This document shows, in pieces, positions 12,701 through 21,527 of a DNA stretch of 42,542 bases; positions within the stretch are counted from its first letter, which is position 1, and the number at the start of each line of letters is the position of its first letter. This stretch comes from Saccoglossus kowalevskii. Lineage: Eukaryota > Hemichordata > Enteropneusta > Harrimaniidae. The position numbers and the translations under genes were made by a program. The notes below the pieces were generated by a model. The model did not search any database. It was not told the DNA's origin and saw nothing but the letters and a program-made list of their open reading frames with translations. The DNA is taken from contig NW_003123903.1 in the NCBI RefSeq assembly GCF_000003605.2, forward strand, positions 1,238,099 to 1,280,640, read 5' to 3'.

Positions 12701-15700
12701 CTGGTATCTTTGTCAGCGGCTGCCAATAATGACGGTCCCATAATTAAACTGCCGCCCTCATTAATGATCATGTCACTCGTGTAAATAACTGGTGATTGGT
12801 TATTAACTGGGAGCACCGTGATGTTAAAAATCTGACCCACAACAGTGTTGCCATAGGGATCGCTGACAGAAAATATGAACTGTATTTGTCTGTCAGTGGC
12901 TCCTATTTCCCTGAATGGAGGCATATAAGCCACTTTGCGATGATTGATTTCATGTTGCGTAAACGTACGAAGCGGAACCACTGTTGGGTCTTTCATAAGC
13001 ATTGTTAGTCCGTTGGTTGAAAAAACACGTCCAGCGTCATTTAAACTGTGTGTGTCTGCAAAATACGGTGGAGTTGTGATAGTGTATACAAGTTCCATAT
13101 CAGCGGATTCAACATCAGTGTACTGTAAATTGTTTCTTTCAATAAAGTTGATGTCTGTTTCCTTCAATCTAATTGCTTGGTGTGTTCCTCTAATTGGCTG
13201 CGGCTGTAGATCATCAACAGACTCAATATGAATAATAACCGAATGTTCTGGTGACTCGTTTGGTGGCACATGACTATCTAACAGAACAAATGAAAAGAAA
13301 TCTTGAAATATTTCTTGCCCTAAATGCCGGTAGTAAATCAATCCCCGAAACAGATCTTTCTGGGTGAACTGGTCAACTGGATGTCCATACGAATCCCAAG
13401 AAAATTTCTTGATAATTTCTCCGCCATTTGGTTGCTGGGTAATTTTATATGTGATGTAATCATCACTGGAGTCTGCGTCGGTTGCGTGTAGCATTTCTTT
13501 TCCAATAAGGACAGTCTCACCTTCATTTAGTTGAAAGAGAACGTTAGTGATTAAAAATGGTGGACTGTCATCTTTAGGAAGAATGTTTATGGGAAGAGAC
13601 AGTCGAGAACTATGTGTTCCATCTGTCAATCTCAATTCGATTTTGTCTCTAGTAGAATCACTGTCATCGTGGTAATAATTTACAGTACCATGTTGCAAGT
13701 CGAAAGGCGTGAACATTATTATTGGGTGGCCATTTTGCTTTAGAGTCCCATGCTGTAATCCACCAATCACAATCAGCCTTACATCTTTGAGATTATCATT
13801 GTCAACTACTTGTAAGTTCTCCAATGTGATTGGCCGGGACTGGCCTTCCAGCATTGTCAAGCCTTTGTTCAGTGATACTCTCGGTGCATTTGTTGATGAT
13901 GATCGAACTGCCAACATCAACATAATTGGTTCACTTGCTTCAAAATATCCATCATAAACAGTCAATTCAATATTGTATACCTTTCTTTCGCTGTAGCTAA
14001 TATTTGGTGGGTTGTATGCAATATTAAAATTATCTACATCAATCTGTGAAAATGACGTGACTGGTTTAGACAAATCATTGAGATGAACAATTTCTCCTTG
14101 ACCTTTTTCAAGAGGATGACTAATGTTGAAGACCAGCTGCGAATTGGGGGTTTCCTCGTCTTGTGATGACAGTACAAATGGGGTTATTGTCGTTAACACA
14201 AACTCATCGGCATCAAGGACATACATACTTATGAATGATGCACTTGGTTTTTGGTTCTTGAATCCCGGCATTATGTGAACGGGTAGGAACAATTTTTCTT
14301 GGTATTCACGGTTATTGTCAAGCGGATCAATAGTCGTAACTGCTAAAGCCACGTAATCAATATCAGGTGATGGTGGGAGGAGGTGCTCATATCGAATTCC
14401 CATTTTCAGGAAATCGTCACAACTTTCTTTGAAATACCGTAAAACTTTACGATGTTCCCCGTCTCCCGTTACAAGCTGTCCAAACTGAGGCTGGTGATCT
14501 AATACACGTGAAAATGTCACCACACATGACGCACCGGTCACTCTGTTGTACAAAAACTCCAAGACATGTCGATCAAGAGTATTAGACATTCCCAAAAAAT
14601 CTTCAACTCGCAGTGATGAAATTGGGAAAAATACTTTATAGCCGATTTTTTCTATTTCTATGTTCAAATCAAAAATCTGAGTCTGCGTCTGAGAGTCTGT
14701 TAAATGATAAACTTTGAGTTTGATGGTGTCAGACAACAGGATTGGTGAGCCATTGTGTTTGTACTGCACTGTTGTAGAATAGAAATTACAGTCAAATACC
14801 TGTGAAAAAAACAAAGGAAAATTACATTAGCTAGATAGAGGGTGCTATGTCTTGATAAACTTTGAGTTTGATGGTGTCAGACGACAGGATTGGTGAGCCA
14901 CTGTGTTTGTACTGCACTGTTGTGGAATAGAAATTACAGTCAAACACCTGAGAAAAACAAACAAAGAAAAATTACATTAGCTAGATAGAGGGTGCTATGT
15001 CTTGATAAACTTTGAGTTTGATGGTGTCAGACGACAGGATTGGTGAGCCATTGTGTTTGTACTGCACTGTTGTAGAATAGAAATTACAGTCAAATACCTG
15101 TGAAAAAAACAAAGGAAAATTACATTAGCTAGATAGAGGGTGCTATGTCTTGATAAACTTTGAGTTTGATGGTGTCAGACGACAGGATTGGTGAGCCACT
15201 GTGTTTGTACTGCACTGTTGTGGAATAGAAATTACAGTCAAATACATGAGAAAAAAACAAAGGAAAAATACATTAGCTAGATAGAGGGTGCTATGTCTTG
15301 ATAAACTTTGAGTTTGATGGTGTCAGATGACAGGATTGGTGAGCCAAGGTGTTTGTACTGCACTGTTGTGGAATAGAAATTAGTCAAATACCTGTGGAAA
15401 AAACAAAGGGAAATTACATTAGCTAGATAGAGGGTGCTATATCTCTATTCCACTTAGATTAGTTTCATGTCTCTGTGTATATATTCAAAGTCTGAGGATA
15501 ACATTTGTTCATACAAGCCCTATAGTTATAAGATTTTTTTTGTTTACATTATTATTCATTTACATGTGTTTCAGTAGGTGCCTAGATTTTTTATCCGGAC
15601 CCTTATCCTTTTATGGCTAAACTGGAAAATGGGCACTTTTTGTCTCTTTATGCAATGTTTAATCAATTCTTCAAACAAAAACAACTTTTACAAGATGTGG

Positions 15701-16219
15701 TACACTACCAGCACAGTAAAATAATAAATTGTGAATTTTTATAAAAAATTATGATAACATAAATAGTTGTTCCTACCCACCTACCCTATTTTTATTTCCA
15801 ATATTAGCAGGACTAAACTGTTTATTTTATTTGGCTTCATAATACCATTAAATATGCTAATTATTCTTCAACTTTAGGTATGATCCTAGAATGCACCTTT
15901 AAAATTGCAAAAACTGTGATGATAAAGACCCTCTTATGAATCAGCTGCTTTAACAAAACTGATTTGGTAAATTTATATATATGCACCTTACCTGAGGAGT
16001 AAGAACACCGACTCGCTGCGTCATTGGTTCATTTAAAACAACTTCAACTTTACATTCACCTTCATCAACATCTGGAAGGTTGAAGGTCAAATCAGCTGGA
16101 TCAAGGAACTTTGTCCGGCCAATCATAACTGTCAACCCATTGTTCACTGCCACTAGCTGACCAATCACAGTGGGGATAGATACAAGTAGAGTGACCAGAT
16201 GAAATACTGTCTGCAGCAT
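640..16219 (-). CDS. FREM1: FREM1-type extracellular matrix protein, 5' part (eight coding exons, runs off left edge)
   Basis: Exons, in transcript order: 16219-15992, 14799-12578, 11604-8986, 7585-7233, 4895-4714, 3066-2899 (or 2908), 2325-2175, 724-640. All have GT-AG borders and the reading phase is kept at every junction (0, 2, 2, 1, 0, 0, 1), giving about 2000 residues before the edge. Domain order is signal peptide (1-20), N-terminal domain (to about 255), twelve CSPG repeats (about 260-1690), one Calx-beta domain (about 1691-1807), a linker, a short Cys module and the start of a C-type lectin domain. Vertebrate FREM1 has this order, while FRAS1 and FREM2 carry several Calx-beta domains and no lectin domain. 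FREM1 is a secreted basement-membrane protein that forms a complex with FRAS1 and FREM2 at epithelial-mesenchymal borders. That role is inferred here by homology. The rest of the lectin domain and the stop codon should lie to the left of the window. Confidence 0.9.
725..2174 (-). other. FREM1 intron 7
   Basis: Apart from the MITE at 1301-1809, this intron is AT-rich. Bases about 1990-2085 resemble 32200-32295 (both contain CTCCAATA followed by AGAAG and GCA(C/T)AT), suggesting a weak shared interspersed repeat. No other exon is seen. Confidence 0.7.
1301..1809. mobile_element. pogo/Tigger-like non-autonomous element (MITE)
   Basis: A 509-bp element in FREM1 intron 7. The left end is CAGTGGCCCCTCACTAAGTC; the reverse complement of the right end is CAGTGACCCCTCGCTAAGTC. 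Both ends are flanked by TA. CAGTG-type inverted repeats with a TA target duplication are typical of the pogo/Tigger branch of Tc1/mariner. The motif GACTTA(G/T)C recurs inside both ends. There is no transposase frame, so it would have been moved in trans. Confidence 0.85.
2175..2325 (-). CDS. FREM1: FREM1 coding exon 7: small Cys module before the lectin domain
   Basis: This 151-nt exon runs from acceptor TTTAATTTCAG to donor AAAG|GTATCG. It encodes VSGPSRCNESSVGVLHFD, then KMYQCDGYRWIQW and KSNHCNK. The G-V-L-H-F-D / Q-C-D-G-x-x-W-x-x-W pattern is a short disulfide module that, as far as I know, precedes the lectin domain in FREM1. The exon ends after one base of a Gly codon that exon 8 completes, giving HCNKGWSYH, the first Cys and GW of a long-form C-type lectin fold. 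Confidence 0.78.
2899..3066 (-). CDS. FREM1: FREM1 coding exon 6: linker
   Basis: The acceptor CTTTCTGCAG is followed in phase 0 by NHGLISVRTDQDSPETQESP and a Ser/Pro/Glu-rich linker ending DKETT. Two in-frame donors are possible: ACA|GTAATT (exon end 2908, 53 codons) or AGG|GTATGG (exon end 2899, 56 codons). Both keep phase 0 into exon 7. A short HG-hydrophobic-S motif followed by a variable acidic linker is consistent with the segment after Calx-beta in FREM proteins, but there is no recognisable domain. Confidence 0.65.
3185..3430 (+). repeat. interspersed repeat copy 1 (matches 25155-25430)
   Basis: Shares long blocks in the same order and orientation with 25155-25430: CCCTCATGCCATGGCCATGC, CCTCTGGCAACCAT, CCATAGAATGCTCCATTTTA and TTTTTTCTAGAAAAACC. 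The copies differ by insertions and deletions in the middle. Here it lies in FREM1 intron 5 (3067-4713), the rest of which is AT-rich with no recognised feature. No inverted ends or coding frame are seen, so its class is unknown. Confidence 0.85.
4714..4895 (-). CDS. FREM1: FREM1 coding exon 5: linker after Calx-beta
   Basis: This is a 182-nt open stretch between a strong acceptor (TTACTTACTAG) and donor (AGG|GTAAG). The phase matches exon 4 (one base carried over) and exon 6 (phase 0). It encodes a Ser-rich, low-complexity linker (GQCDSGIYPDIISKSPDRS and onward to VIFSNATSTVWR) with one N-glycosylation sequon, NAT. No domain is recognised. The call rests on splice sites, phase continuity and position. 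Confidence 0.72.
5120..6560 (-). mobile_element. interspersed repeat family A, copy 1 (inverted relative to 19145-19770)
   Basis: The core at about 5320-5960, read on the minus strand, matches 19145-19770. Shared blocks include CTTAGTAGCAAATGATC, GACCTGA(C/T)AGGTCAA, TAATTAACCAAT and CCAACGTGAT, followed by CTCATTTAAA. Outside the core, directly repeated motifs occur: AGAAGCCGCACCCC (near 5132), TAAGCCGCACCCC (near 5211), TTAAAGCCAC (near 6480) and TTAAAGCCGCGG (near 6535). Outer limits are uncertain. It lies in FREM1 intron 4 (4896-7232). Confidence 0.65.
6733..6773. repeat. perfect 16-bp inverted repeat (hairpin)
   Basis: CATAGACCTTAAAATA and its exact reverse complement are separated by nine bases. 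It lies in FREM1 intron 4. No gene or transposon end is evident around it. A weaker 9-bp inverted pair (GTAGTATCT / AGATACTAC) lies about 300 bases to the right. Confidence 0.85.
7233..7585 (-). CDS. FREM1: FREM1 coding exon 4: Calx-beta domain
   Basis: This 353-nt exon encodes about 117 residues with the Calx-beta pattern of FRAS1/FREM proteins: YVVCENIG, then FITVKVKGVSATYETDFV, LIQFDPGVAIATWNVLIVDD, GLEENEERFRVMLKSP and ILGDNEKATVLIVDS. These domains form a beta sandwich and bind calcium through acidic residues such as DDGLEENEE. The acceptor is TCCATTAG at 7586 and the donor is AATG|GTGAGT at 7232. Phase agrees with both neighbours. It is the only Calx-beta domain before the lectin module, which favours FREM1. 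Confidence 0.9.
7586..8985 (-). other. FREM1 intron 3
   Basis: AT-rich intron of 1.4 kb. The stretch 8030-8400 has GGGCG blocks and near-repeated AAATAAAATAAAATT-like runs that look like an old repeat, but no clean ends can be defined. No exon is seen. Confidence 0.6.
8986..11604 (-). CDS. FREM1: FREM1 coding exon 3: CSPG repeats 5 (end) to 12
   Basis: This 2619-nt exon (residues about 817-1689) starts after acceptor CACATTCCAG; its first base completes the Arg codon split by intron 2, giving NSFKI-R-YTHDGSE, a normal CSPG continuation. It contains the end of repeat 5 and repeats 6 to 12, which open at LPQLNAG, PPNILLFDAIHVPEGG, VPNFVSNDITLNEGS, PPVVIKNTGVTINMHE, DIMVTSGDVEVGEGN, LPIMYVNTDFAVDAGS and YPHIINNQPATT. 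With exon 2 this makes twelve, the count known for FREM proteins. The donor is CAGAG|GTTAGT at 8985. An RRKR tetrabasic motif lies at 10581-10592, inside repeat 8. No RGD is present in the residues translated here. Confidence 0.92.
11605..12577 (-). other. FREM1 intron 2
   Basis: AT-rich intron of about 0.97 kb interrupting CSPG repeat 5. Nothing recognisable beyond the splice sites. Confidence 0.8.
12578..14799 (-). CDS. FREM1: FREM1 coding exon 2: N-terminal domain and CSPG repeats 1-5
   Basis: This 2222-nt exon (residues about 77-816) runs from acceptor TTTTTTCACAG to donor AAAATCAG|GTAAAA and ends two bases into a codon. It completes the FRAS1/FREM N-terminal domain and then encodes CSPG repeats beginning near residues 260 and 381 and at PPFLITNVLFQLNEGE, QPQPIRGTHQAIRL and SPVIYTSDMIINEGG. 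The fifth is interrupted by the intron. Typical CSPG signatures are visible: an EG opener, a D-x-D pair and the FTQ-D-x-x-x-x-x-x-x-Y-x-H block. The first 100 bases of the exon have been copied in tandem into the preceding intron (see the repeat at 14701-15440). Confidence 0.9.
14701..15440 (-). repeat. exon-derived tandem array, five units of about 148 bp
   Basis: The first unit is the 5' end of FREM1 exon 2 with its acceptor and some intron. Four more copies follow to the right, with GATAAAC landmarks at 14706, 14854, 15004, 15152 and 15300 (spacing 148-150). Each copy carries a FREM1-like exon start. Acceptor cores, read on the coding strand, are CACAG in units 1, 3 and 5, CTCAG in unit 2, and CTCAT (lost) in unit 4. 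No copy has a usable donor, and the coding frame of a copy runs into a stop after the exon-like part. Unit 5 has a 2-base deletion. Confidence 0.93.
14800..15991 (-). other. FREM1 intron 1
   Basis: It contains four of the five units of the exon-derived array (up to 15440). The remaining 550 bases are AT-rich with nothing recognised. Confidence 0.8.
15992..16219 (-). CDS. FREM1: FREM1 coding exon 1: signal peptide and start of N-terminal domain
   Basis: This exon encodes 76 residues starting MLQTVFHLVTLLVSIPTVIG, a hydrophobic signal peptide probably cut near residue 20. It continues into VNNGLTVMIGRTKFL and DVDEGECKVEVV, the conserved start of FRAS1/FREM proteins. The donor is CTCAG|GTAAGG and the exon ends in phase 0 after TPQ, which joins directly to VFDCNF of exon 2. 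The ATG at 16219 is chosen because it opens the signal peptide. An acceptor (CTACTGCAG) just upstream means the exon also carries about 22 bases of 5' UTR (16220-16241). Confidence 0.88.
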
Positions 16220-16241
16220 GTTTCAATATCAAAGTTATCCC

Positions 16242-18088
16242 CTGCAGTAGAAATACTGTGGGAAAAATAGAATTTAGTAACTTTTGAATGCCTAAACTTT
16301 TCTCACCAAAATGTTCATGCAACATTTAACACAATGTTAGGTGTTTTTTGATTATTTTTTTGTTAATTTTGTTCTTAACAGGACAAATTTACTGTTAGTT
16401 TTTGCAAAAAAATATGGAAAAAAGTTCCGCTGATGACAAAATTTAAAGGGACAATACTGAAAGCCATAATTGCGCATGTGGGCACTTTTGATGTTCTTTG
16501 AGCCATGGCCAACAAAAGGTCAGGTCATAACAGATTCGGCCAGATCAGTGATTTGATTGAAATTGCAAAAATAATTGATTTGCAGTGATCCACCATGTGG
16601 GAAACTCATACCAAGTTTGAATGAAATCATGTCTGGACATGTCTGTGATAAAGAGGAGCGTTTTAGTTTTAATATACCATCAATCAAAAAACATATGCTA
16701 AACTAGAGATTTATTACATTTTAAGGTACCTTAATTTTTAATAGTAAGTTGAGGGGTTTTCTAGATCTCTACACTTTTTTTTTTTTTTTTTTATCTCTGA
16801 ACAGCTATAGGAATGTAGTGATTAATGGCTGATCTAATGGGTCAGCTGTTGACCCAAAACATGCAGTAAAACAAAACTCACTGACTACATCAGTGAAATA
16901 AACTTTAATGTTAATTATATGAGGCTGGATTACTTTTCTTTCTTTTTAACGTCCCATAGATTTGGCTGGATTGGGTATGGCCTCGAGGTGACAATCATCT
17001 GCTGAACCGTTTGTATAATATGAAGTTAGATTGTTTGTAAAATGGCTGCTACTTTCTCAACTAAAATCATTTATTGATACATCAATATTATTAACTATTT
17101 TTTAAGTGAAAATACGGGTTTTAAACTCTACGGAAACAGGAAGTCGAAAAAGTAAAAAGTTGACACGGACGGCGATGTACAAATCACTCATATAATAAGC
17201 TCGCTCGACAAAGTTGACAGCGGAGCTGAAAGACTCCCTGTGTTTACAAATCCAAGTCATGTTTAACATTTGTTTTGATAAACATTGATTTTCCTGTAAT
17301 CCAGTGTGCTCTTTCAATGAAATCAGGAGTACGAGTTTTGACCTGGGTGCCGCCAGCGATTCCTTTAATACCCTCCAATCACTAAAAGAATTACCTATTA
17401 ATCTTGGTAACCACTCAGTTTGGGAATATCCACATTTGGGAATTGAACCACCCAAGTGTTGCTTTAGAACATTCTAAAGTTGGTTGTTATACGAAAATGA
17501 GAAAATATTGAGAGTATGAATGTCAGTTTTGTTGTTAATAATGAGAATAATGATGTATAATACTGAAAAGTGATCAATACTGGTATGGTTGAAAAAAAGT
17601 GATGTTATTTCGAAATTTGGAGTTTAAATTTTTTTTTTTTTACCATGAATCAAAAAAATAACACCAGGATTGAGTAATAACACAGGTTCAAAAATTAACG
17701 CATGGTGTGGATCAAATACCGACAAATATTACTGCAGCTAAGACAATAGGACACAGTGGATATCACAGTTGATCATACATGTATTGTTTTCATGACTTTT
17801 TTTGTTTACCATCGATGCAGGTCAGTCTTATACCACCACATATTATATTATTATTATTATATGGGACACAAATTGAAAATATTGTAATTATTAAATATTT
17901 GAATGGGCAATATTTTTGGGGGAAGTTAAGAGCTAGTTGTTTGACATAAAGTAGTACTTGTATAATTTCATGCAATGCCATTTTTTATCCTGCTCTTATG
18001 GTCTTAGTCTGCACTGAGCCTCAAAACATTTCCCCTGACAATTCTAGATTACCAGATTATATCCAAATAATCACATACACTCACTTAC
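16242..18088. other. FREM1 5' UTR intron / upstream region
   Basis: It holds a T run near 16779-16792 and a moderately GC-richer block at 17100-17460 that is open on the minus strand for 117 codons but shows no domain or splice context. A T/A-rich stretch with ATT repeats lies near 17850. No gene is recognised. Confidence 0.5.
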
Positions 18089-18138
18089 CATTAGAAGCTC
18101 CTTCTTGAGCTCAATGTATTGGGTTACCTAGCAGTGAC
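18089..18138 (-). other. FREM1: candidate 5' UTR exon of FREM1
   Basis: This 50-base segment on the minus strand is bounded by a good acceptor (CTTGTTTTCAG) and a consensus donor (ATG|GTAAGTG). It has no useful reading frame and lies about 1.85 kb upstream of the exon holding the start codon, which itself begins at an acceptor (16242). It would therefore be an internal 5' UTR exon. An ATG at its end would not be in frame with the FREM1 start. Transcript data would be needed to confirm it. Confidence 0.4.
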
Positions 18139-18850
18139 CTGAAAACAAGCAAAGTATGGCAGTAGTTAGTGATAAACTGACCTTGTGTATGTAGCATGTC
18201 ATATGATATAGCATACATAAATACAGAACTTGTAGAGAGAATAAAATACACTGTTCCATGTCTAAGTAAGTTTATGGTTTAATCACTGAGTGTCAATAGA
18301 TGGACAGGGGCCATTTTGATTTCTAGAATACAATGTAATAATAATAACCTTTATTGATATTGTATCCACTATGGGATATTTTGACTAAAATACAATAAAG
18401 AGATAAAGTATAAAAAAAAAAAAAAAATAGAATAATATATAAATAGAGATTATTATAAATAAATTATGCAGGGGGGGGGGCAATATTTACATTTAGAATA
18501 ATTACTGACAACTTTGATTTTGGGAGAGACAAGTGATGTAGCAGTAAACATTTCTTTGGCATCTTTAAAACTGTTCACCACCAGTTTCATCCTTTCAACA
18601 CAAATTCACAAAAAAATAGTCCCGTTTATAGTCTGCACTTTCTTTCAGAATATTGGGACAAACACTGACTCACATTTAGTCTGCTGGCTCCAAAATTAGG
18701 ATTCATAACTAAAAATATAAGAATATAAGAAAATCAAAGAAAGCTTAGAAAGCTTAGAAAGAACTCCTGTGTGCTGAGAGTATTGGAGACACATTAAAAT
18801 TAATTTGCTTTTCAAACAAGAAGCCTGGTAACTACTACCGGATTCTGCCG

Positions 18851-19849
18851 TAAATTCACCCATCCGAAAAATCGCCCTGGGCGGTTTCACGGCTGGTGGG
18901 CCCTTATTTGGGATTCAAATTTTCAAAAAATTATCATCAAATATTTTTAGGCGGGCTTATATTTTGGACAACCCAAAATGAAAGAAACTATTGCAGAAGC
19001 TAATCTAAAATTTTATACATTTTTTTCTTGCTGGATTAAAAATTAGACAGCGCAATTTTCTCCAAAAAAAAAATAACATAAAGGAACCTTGTGCGCCAAA
19101 TACAATTATTTTGTTTCATTTTATTAGTAACAAAAGTATATTCTAAAAGAAGTTTCAAATAAAAACGAACCCAACTGCATTGCTTAGTAGCAAATGATCG
19201 CGGTATCGCAATCCGGCCATGCTGTGTTTTACAATTGTTGATTATTACCTAGTAATGATAATAATAACGTGAAAAAAATAAATTTGTTGAATTGTTATGA
19301 AATGGAAATAAATTTCAATTTATTTCATTGTAAGCAAATGATTCTGATCGCATTTTCAGCGATCGATGCTGTAGAAATGAATATCCGCCATGTTTGACCT
19401 GAGACGATGTTCTTTGACCTGACAGGTCAAATCGATAATTAACCAATGAAAACGATGGATGATGCCAACGTGATCAAAATACCATAAGCTCATTTAAATA
19501 TGTTTATGTTATTGAACGCAGTACGTGGAGACGGAGATTTGACGATGTTGTTGTACAATCTTTTTGCTTGGATTTTGATGGGAAAGCGTCATGATTTGTT
19601 TTTAAATAAAAAAAAGTACTTGTTTTCTAAAGATAAACTGTGCATTTGAAGAATAATTTAACATTGTTTACAGCGATAACAGCTCATTGTCGGAATGATA
19701 ATACTTTTGAATAGGCGACGATGACTACAGCGAAACTTTTAGGCACCAGAAAAGATTAAAATAACACCTTAAAAAACTGGGCGGTTATTTGGTCCCATTT
19801 TATTTTTTTAAAAACCCAAACTGCCGTTTAACGGCCCTGGGCGAATTTA
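18851..19849 (+). mobile_element. interspersed repeat family A, copy 2, with possible short inverted ends
   Basis: The core 19145-19770 matches copy 1 (5320-5960) in the opposite orientation. The ends may be TAAATTCACCCA at 18851 and TGGGCGAATTTA ending at 19849, which are inverted with one mismatch; both ends also contain GCCCTGGGCG. No coding frame is present, so it would be non-autonomous. The ends differ from those around copy 1, so the exact boundaries are inferred. Confidence 0.6.
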
Positions 19850-19859
19850 TTATGCATAG

Positions 19860-20718
19860 ATTAGGTCTGTATATTGTTTCAGAACACACATGTATGAAGT
19901 TTCATTATAATGTGATGAGTAAATTAGTGGAAAGTTGAAAAGTAAATTATTATGCAAATTAGGTTATTATTATAGATGAATATAAACCTAAACCTAATTT
20001 GATCATTTTGTGTTAGAGTATATATGTACTGTCACAGACCATCTATGTATGAAGTTTCATCGAAATGTGATTAGAACCAACAAATTATGAATTATTATGC
20101 AAATTAGGTAATTAATATGCACTGATTTTAGCCCAAAGCTAATCAGGTCAGTGCATTTTCCTAGAACATCTATGTTTCAGGATTCATTGAAATGGGATAA
20201 TTAGTACTTGCAATAAAAGACAAAAATTAACTAATTATGCAAATTAGTTGATTAATATGCACACATTTGTACCCAAAATTAATCAGGTCTCTGCATTGTT
20301 CTAGAGCATCTATGTGCCAAGTTTCATTGAAAAGTAATAGTACTTAATATATCAAAAGCTGAAAATTGATTAATTATGCAAATTACGTAGTTAATATTTC
20401 ACGTCAGTCTGTGCATTGTCCTATGTATTTATGTAAGTTTAATTAAAATGTGATGATTAGTACCTGTGATATCAGTGGAAAAGCCGAAAATTTACTAATC
20501 ATTATGCAAATTAGGTAATTAATATGCACAAATTTTCCCCCAAAACTAATCAAATCTGTGCATTAGTTTAGAGCATCTATGTACCAAGTTTCATCAAAAT
20601 CCAATGAGTGGTTCGTTAGATATTAGTGGAACAGCTAAAAATAAGGTAATTATCATGCAAATTAGTTAATTAATATGCATTGATTTTTACCAAAACTTAA
20701 TCAAATCTGTGCATTAGT
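19860..20718 (+). repeat. tandem array of about 150-bp units with ATGCAAAT motifs
   Basis: About six diverged units. Each has a CATCTATGT(A/G)-like block, AGTTTCAT(T/C)(A/G)AAAT, a variable spacer and TTATGCAAATTAGGTAATTA with an ATATGCA tail. Six ATGCAAAT octamers are visible. The array is interrupted by the TTAA element: its next block (AGCATCTATGTGCC and TTTTCATCAAAA) resumes at 24277, so the array spans the insertion. A related copy lies at 39191-39470. Confidence 0.85.
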
Positions 20719-21119
20719 TTAAGGTAGCAGGATAGTTTTTTTGCATGAAAAATGTAAACACCTATAATCGGAATAAATTTTACAAGAAACCATACAATCT
20801 ATATATGTTTGGAAAGCTCTTGACTTGTACTTTTCCTATTATTAATATTTTGTGAACATTGTGTTTGTTTTAGCGTCACGTGATTCTGAAAATCAGCGGG
20901 GCTGATAATTTAACTAACGTGAATAAAATTTTAATTGTCATCTCTACAGTCATTCATGTGATCAAAAACTTTACACTGTTTTAAAGCAAAGGTCATGAAG
21001 TTTAAATCCGTATTTCTATTTTTTGCATTAAGTTTTCTTTTTCTTTCCGAAAATCACAAATTTCAAGCACGTTTTTTGGTGTTAAAAACGCCATTTAAAA
21101 TTAGGTCACGGTAATTGCC

Positions 21120-21217
21120 NNNNNNNNNNNNNNNNNNNNNNNNNNNNNNNNNNNNNNNNNNNNNNNNNNNNNNNNNNNNNNNNNNNNNNNNNNNNNNNNN
21201 NNNNNNNNNNNNNNNNN
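21120..21217. other. assembly gap (98 N)
   Basis: The run of N lies between two near-identical left-end copies of the TTAA transposon. The true length is unknown, and the repeat may be collapsed or duplicated by assembly. Confidence 0.99.
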
Positions 21218-21527
21218 TAAGGAAAATCACGAAATCTGCTGCGAAATCAAATGTATTGTCTCACAGTAGATCTTGGTATTTTAATTCATTGTTAAAGGAC
21301 TAAATACAAAGATCATTTGTAAATACGACTCGATATCACGACGTTGCTGTGTAATAAATAAACTTTAATAAGTTTTATACAGCACCAATTACTTGCATGG
21401 AGTGACGTAACAGCTGTGAGAATAAGGACAATAAGGCTACGTTTACACGGTACTTTGTAATGTAATTAAACGTATATTATCGACATGAAATAATCTCGGC
21501 ACCTGGAATGTAGGCATTTGTCTCGCC

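Noticed and set aside
9285-13957. Several plus-strand open frames of 62-102 codons
   Set aside because: All are antisense to the long CSPG exons and show no domain.
640-16219. FREM2 or FRAS1 identity
   Set aside because: FRAS1 begins with VWC and furin-like repeats and FREM2 has five Calx-beta domains; here one Calx-beta domain is followed by a lectin domain.
17102-17455. Minus-strand 117-codon open frame upstream of FREM1
   Set aside because: No recognisable domain and no good splice sites at its ends. It may be UTR or chance.
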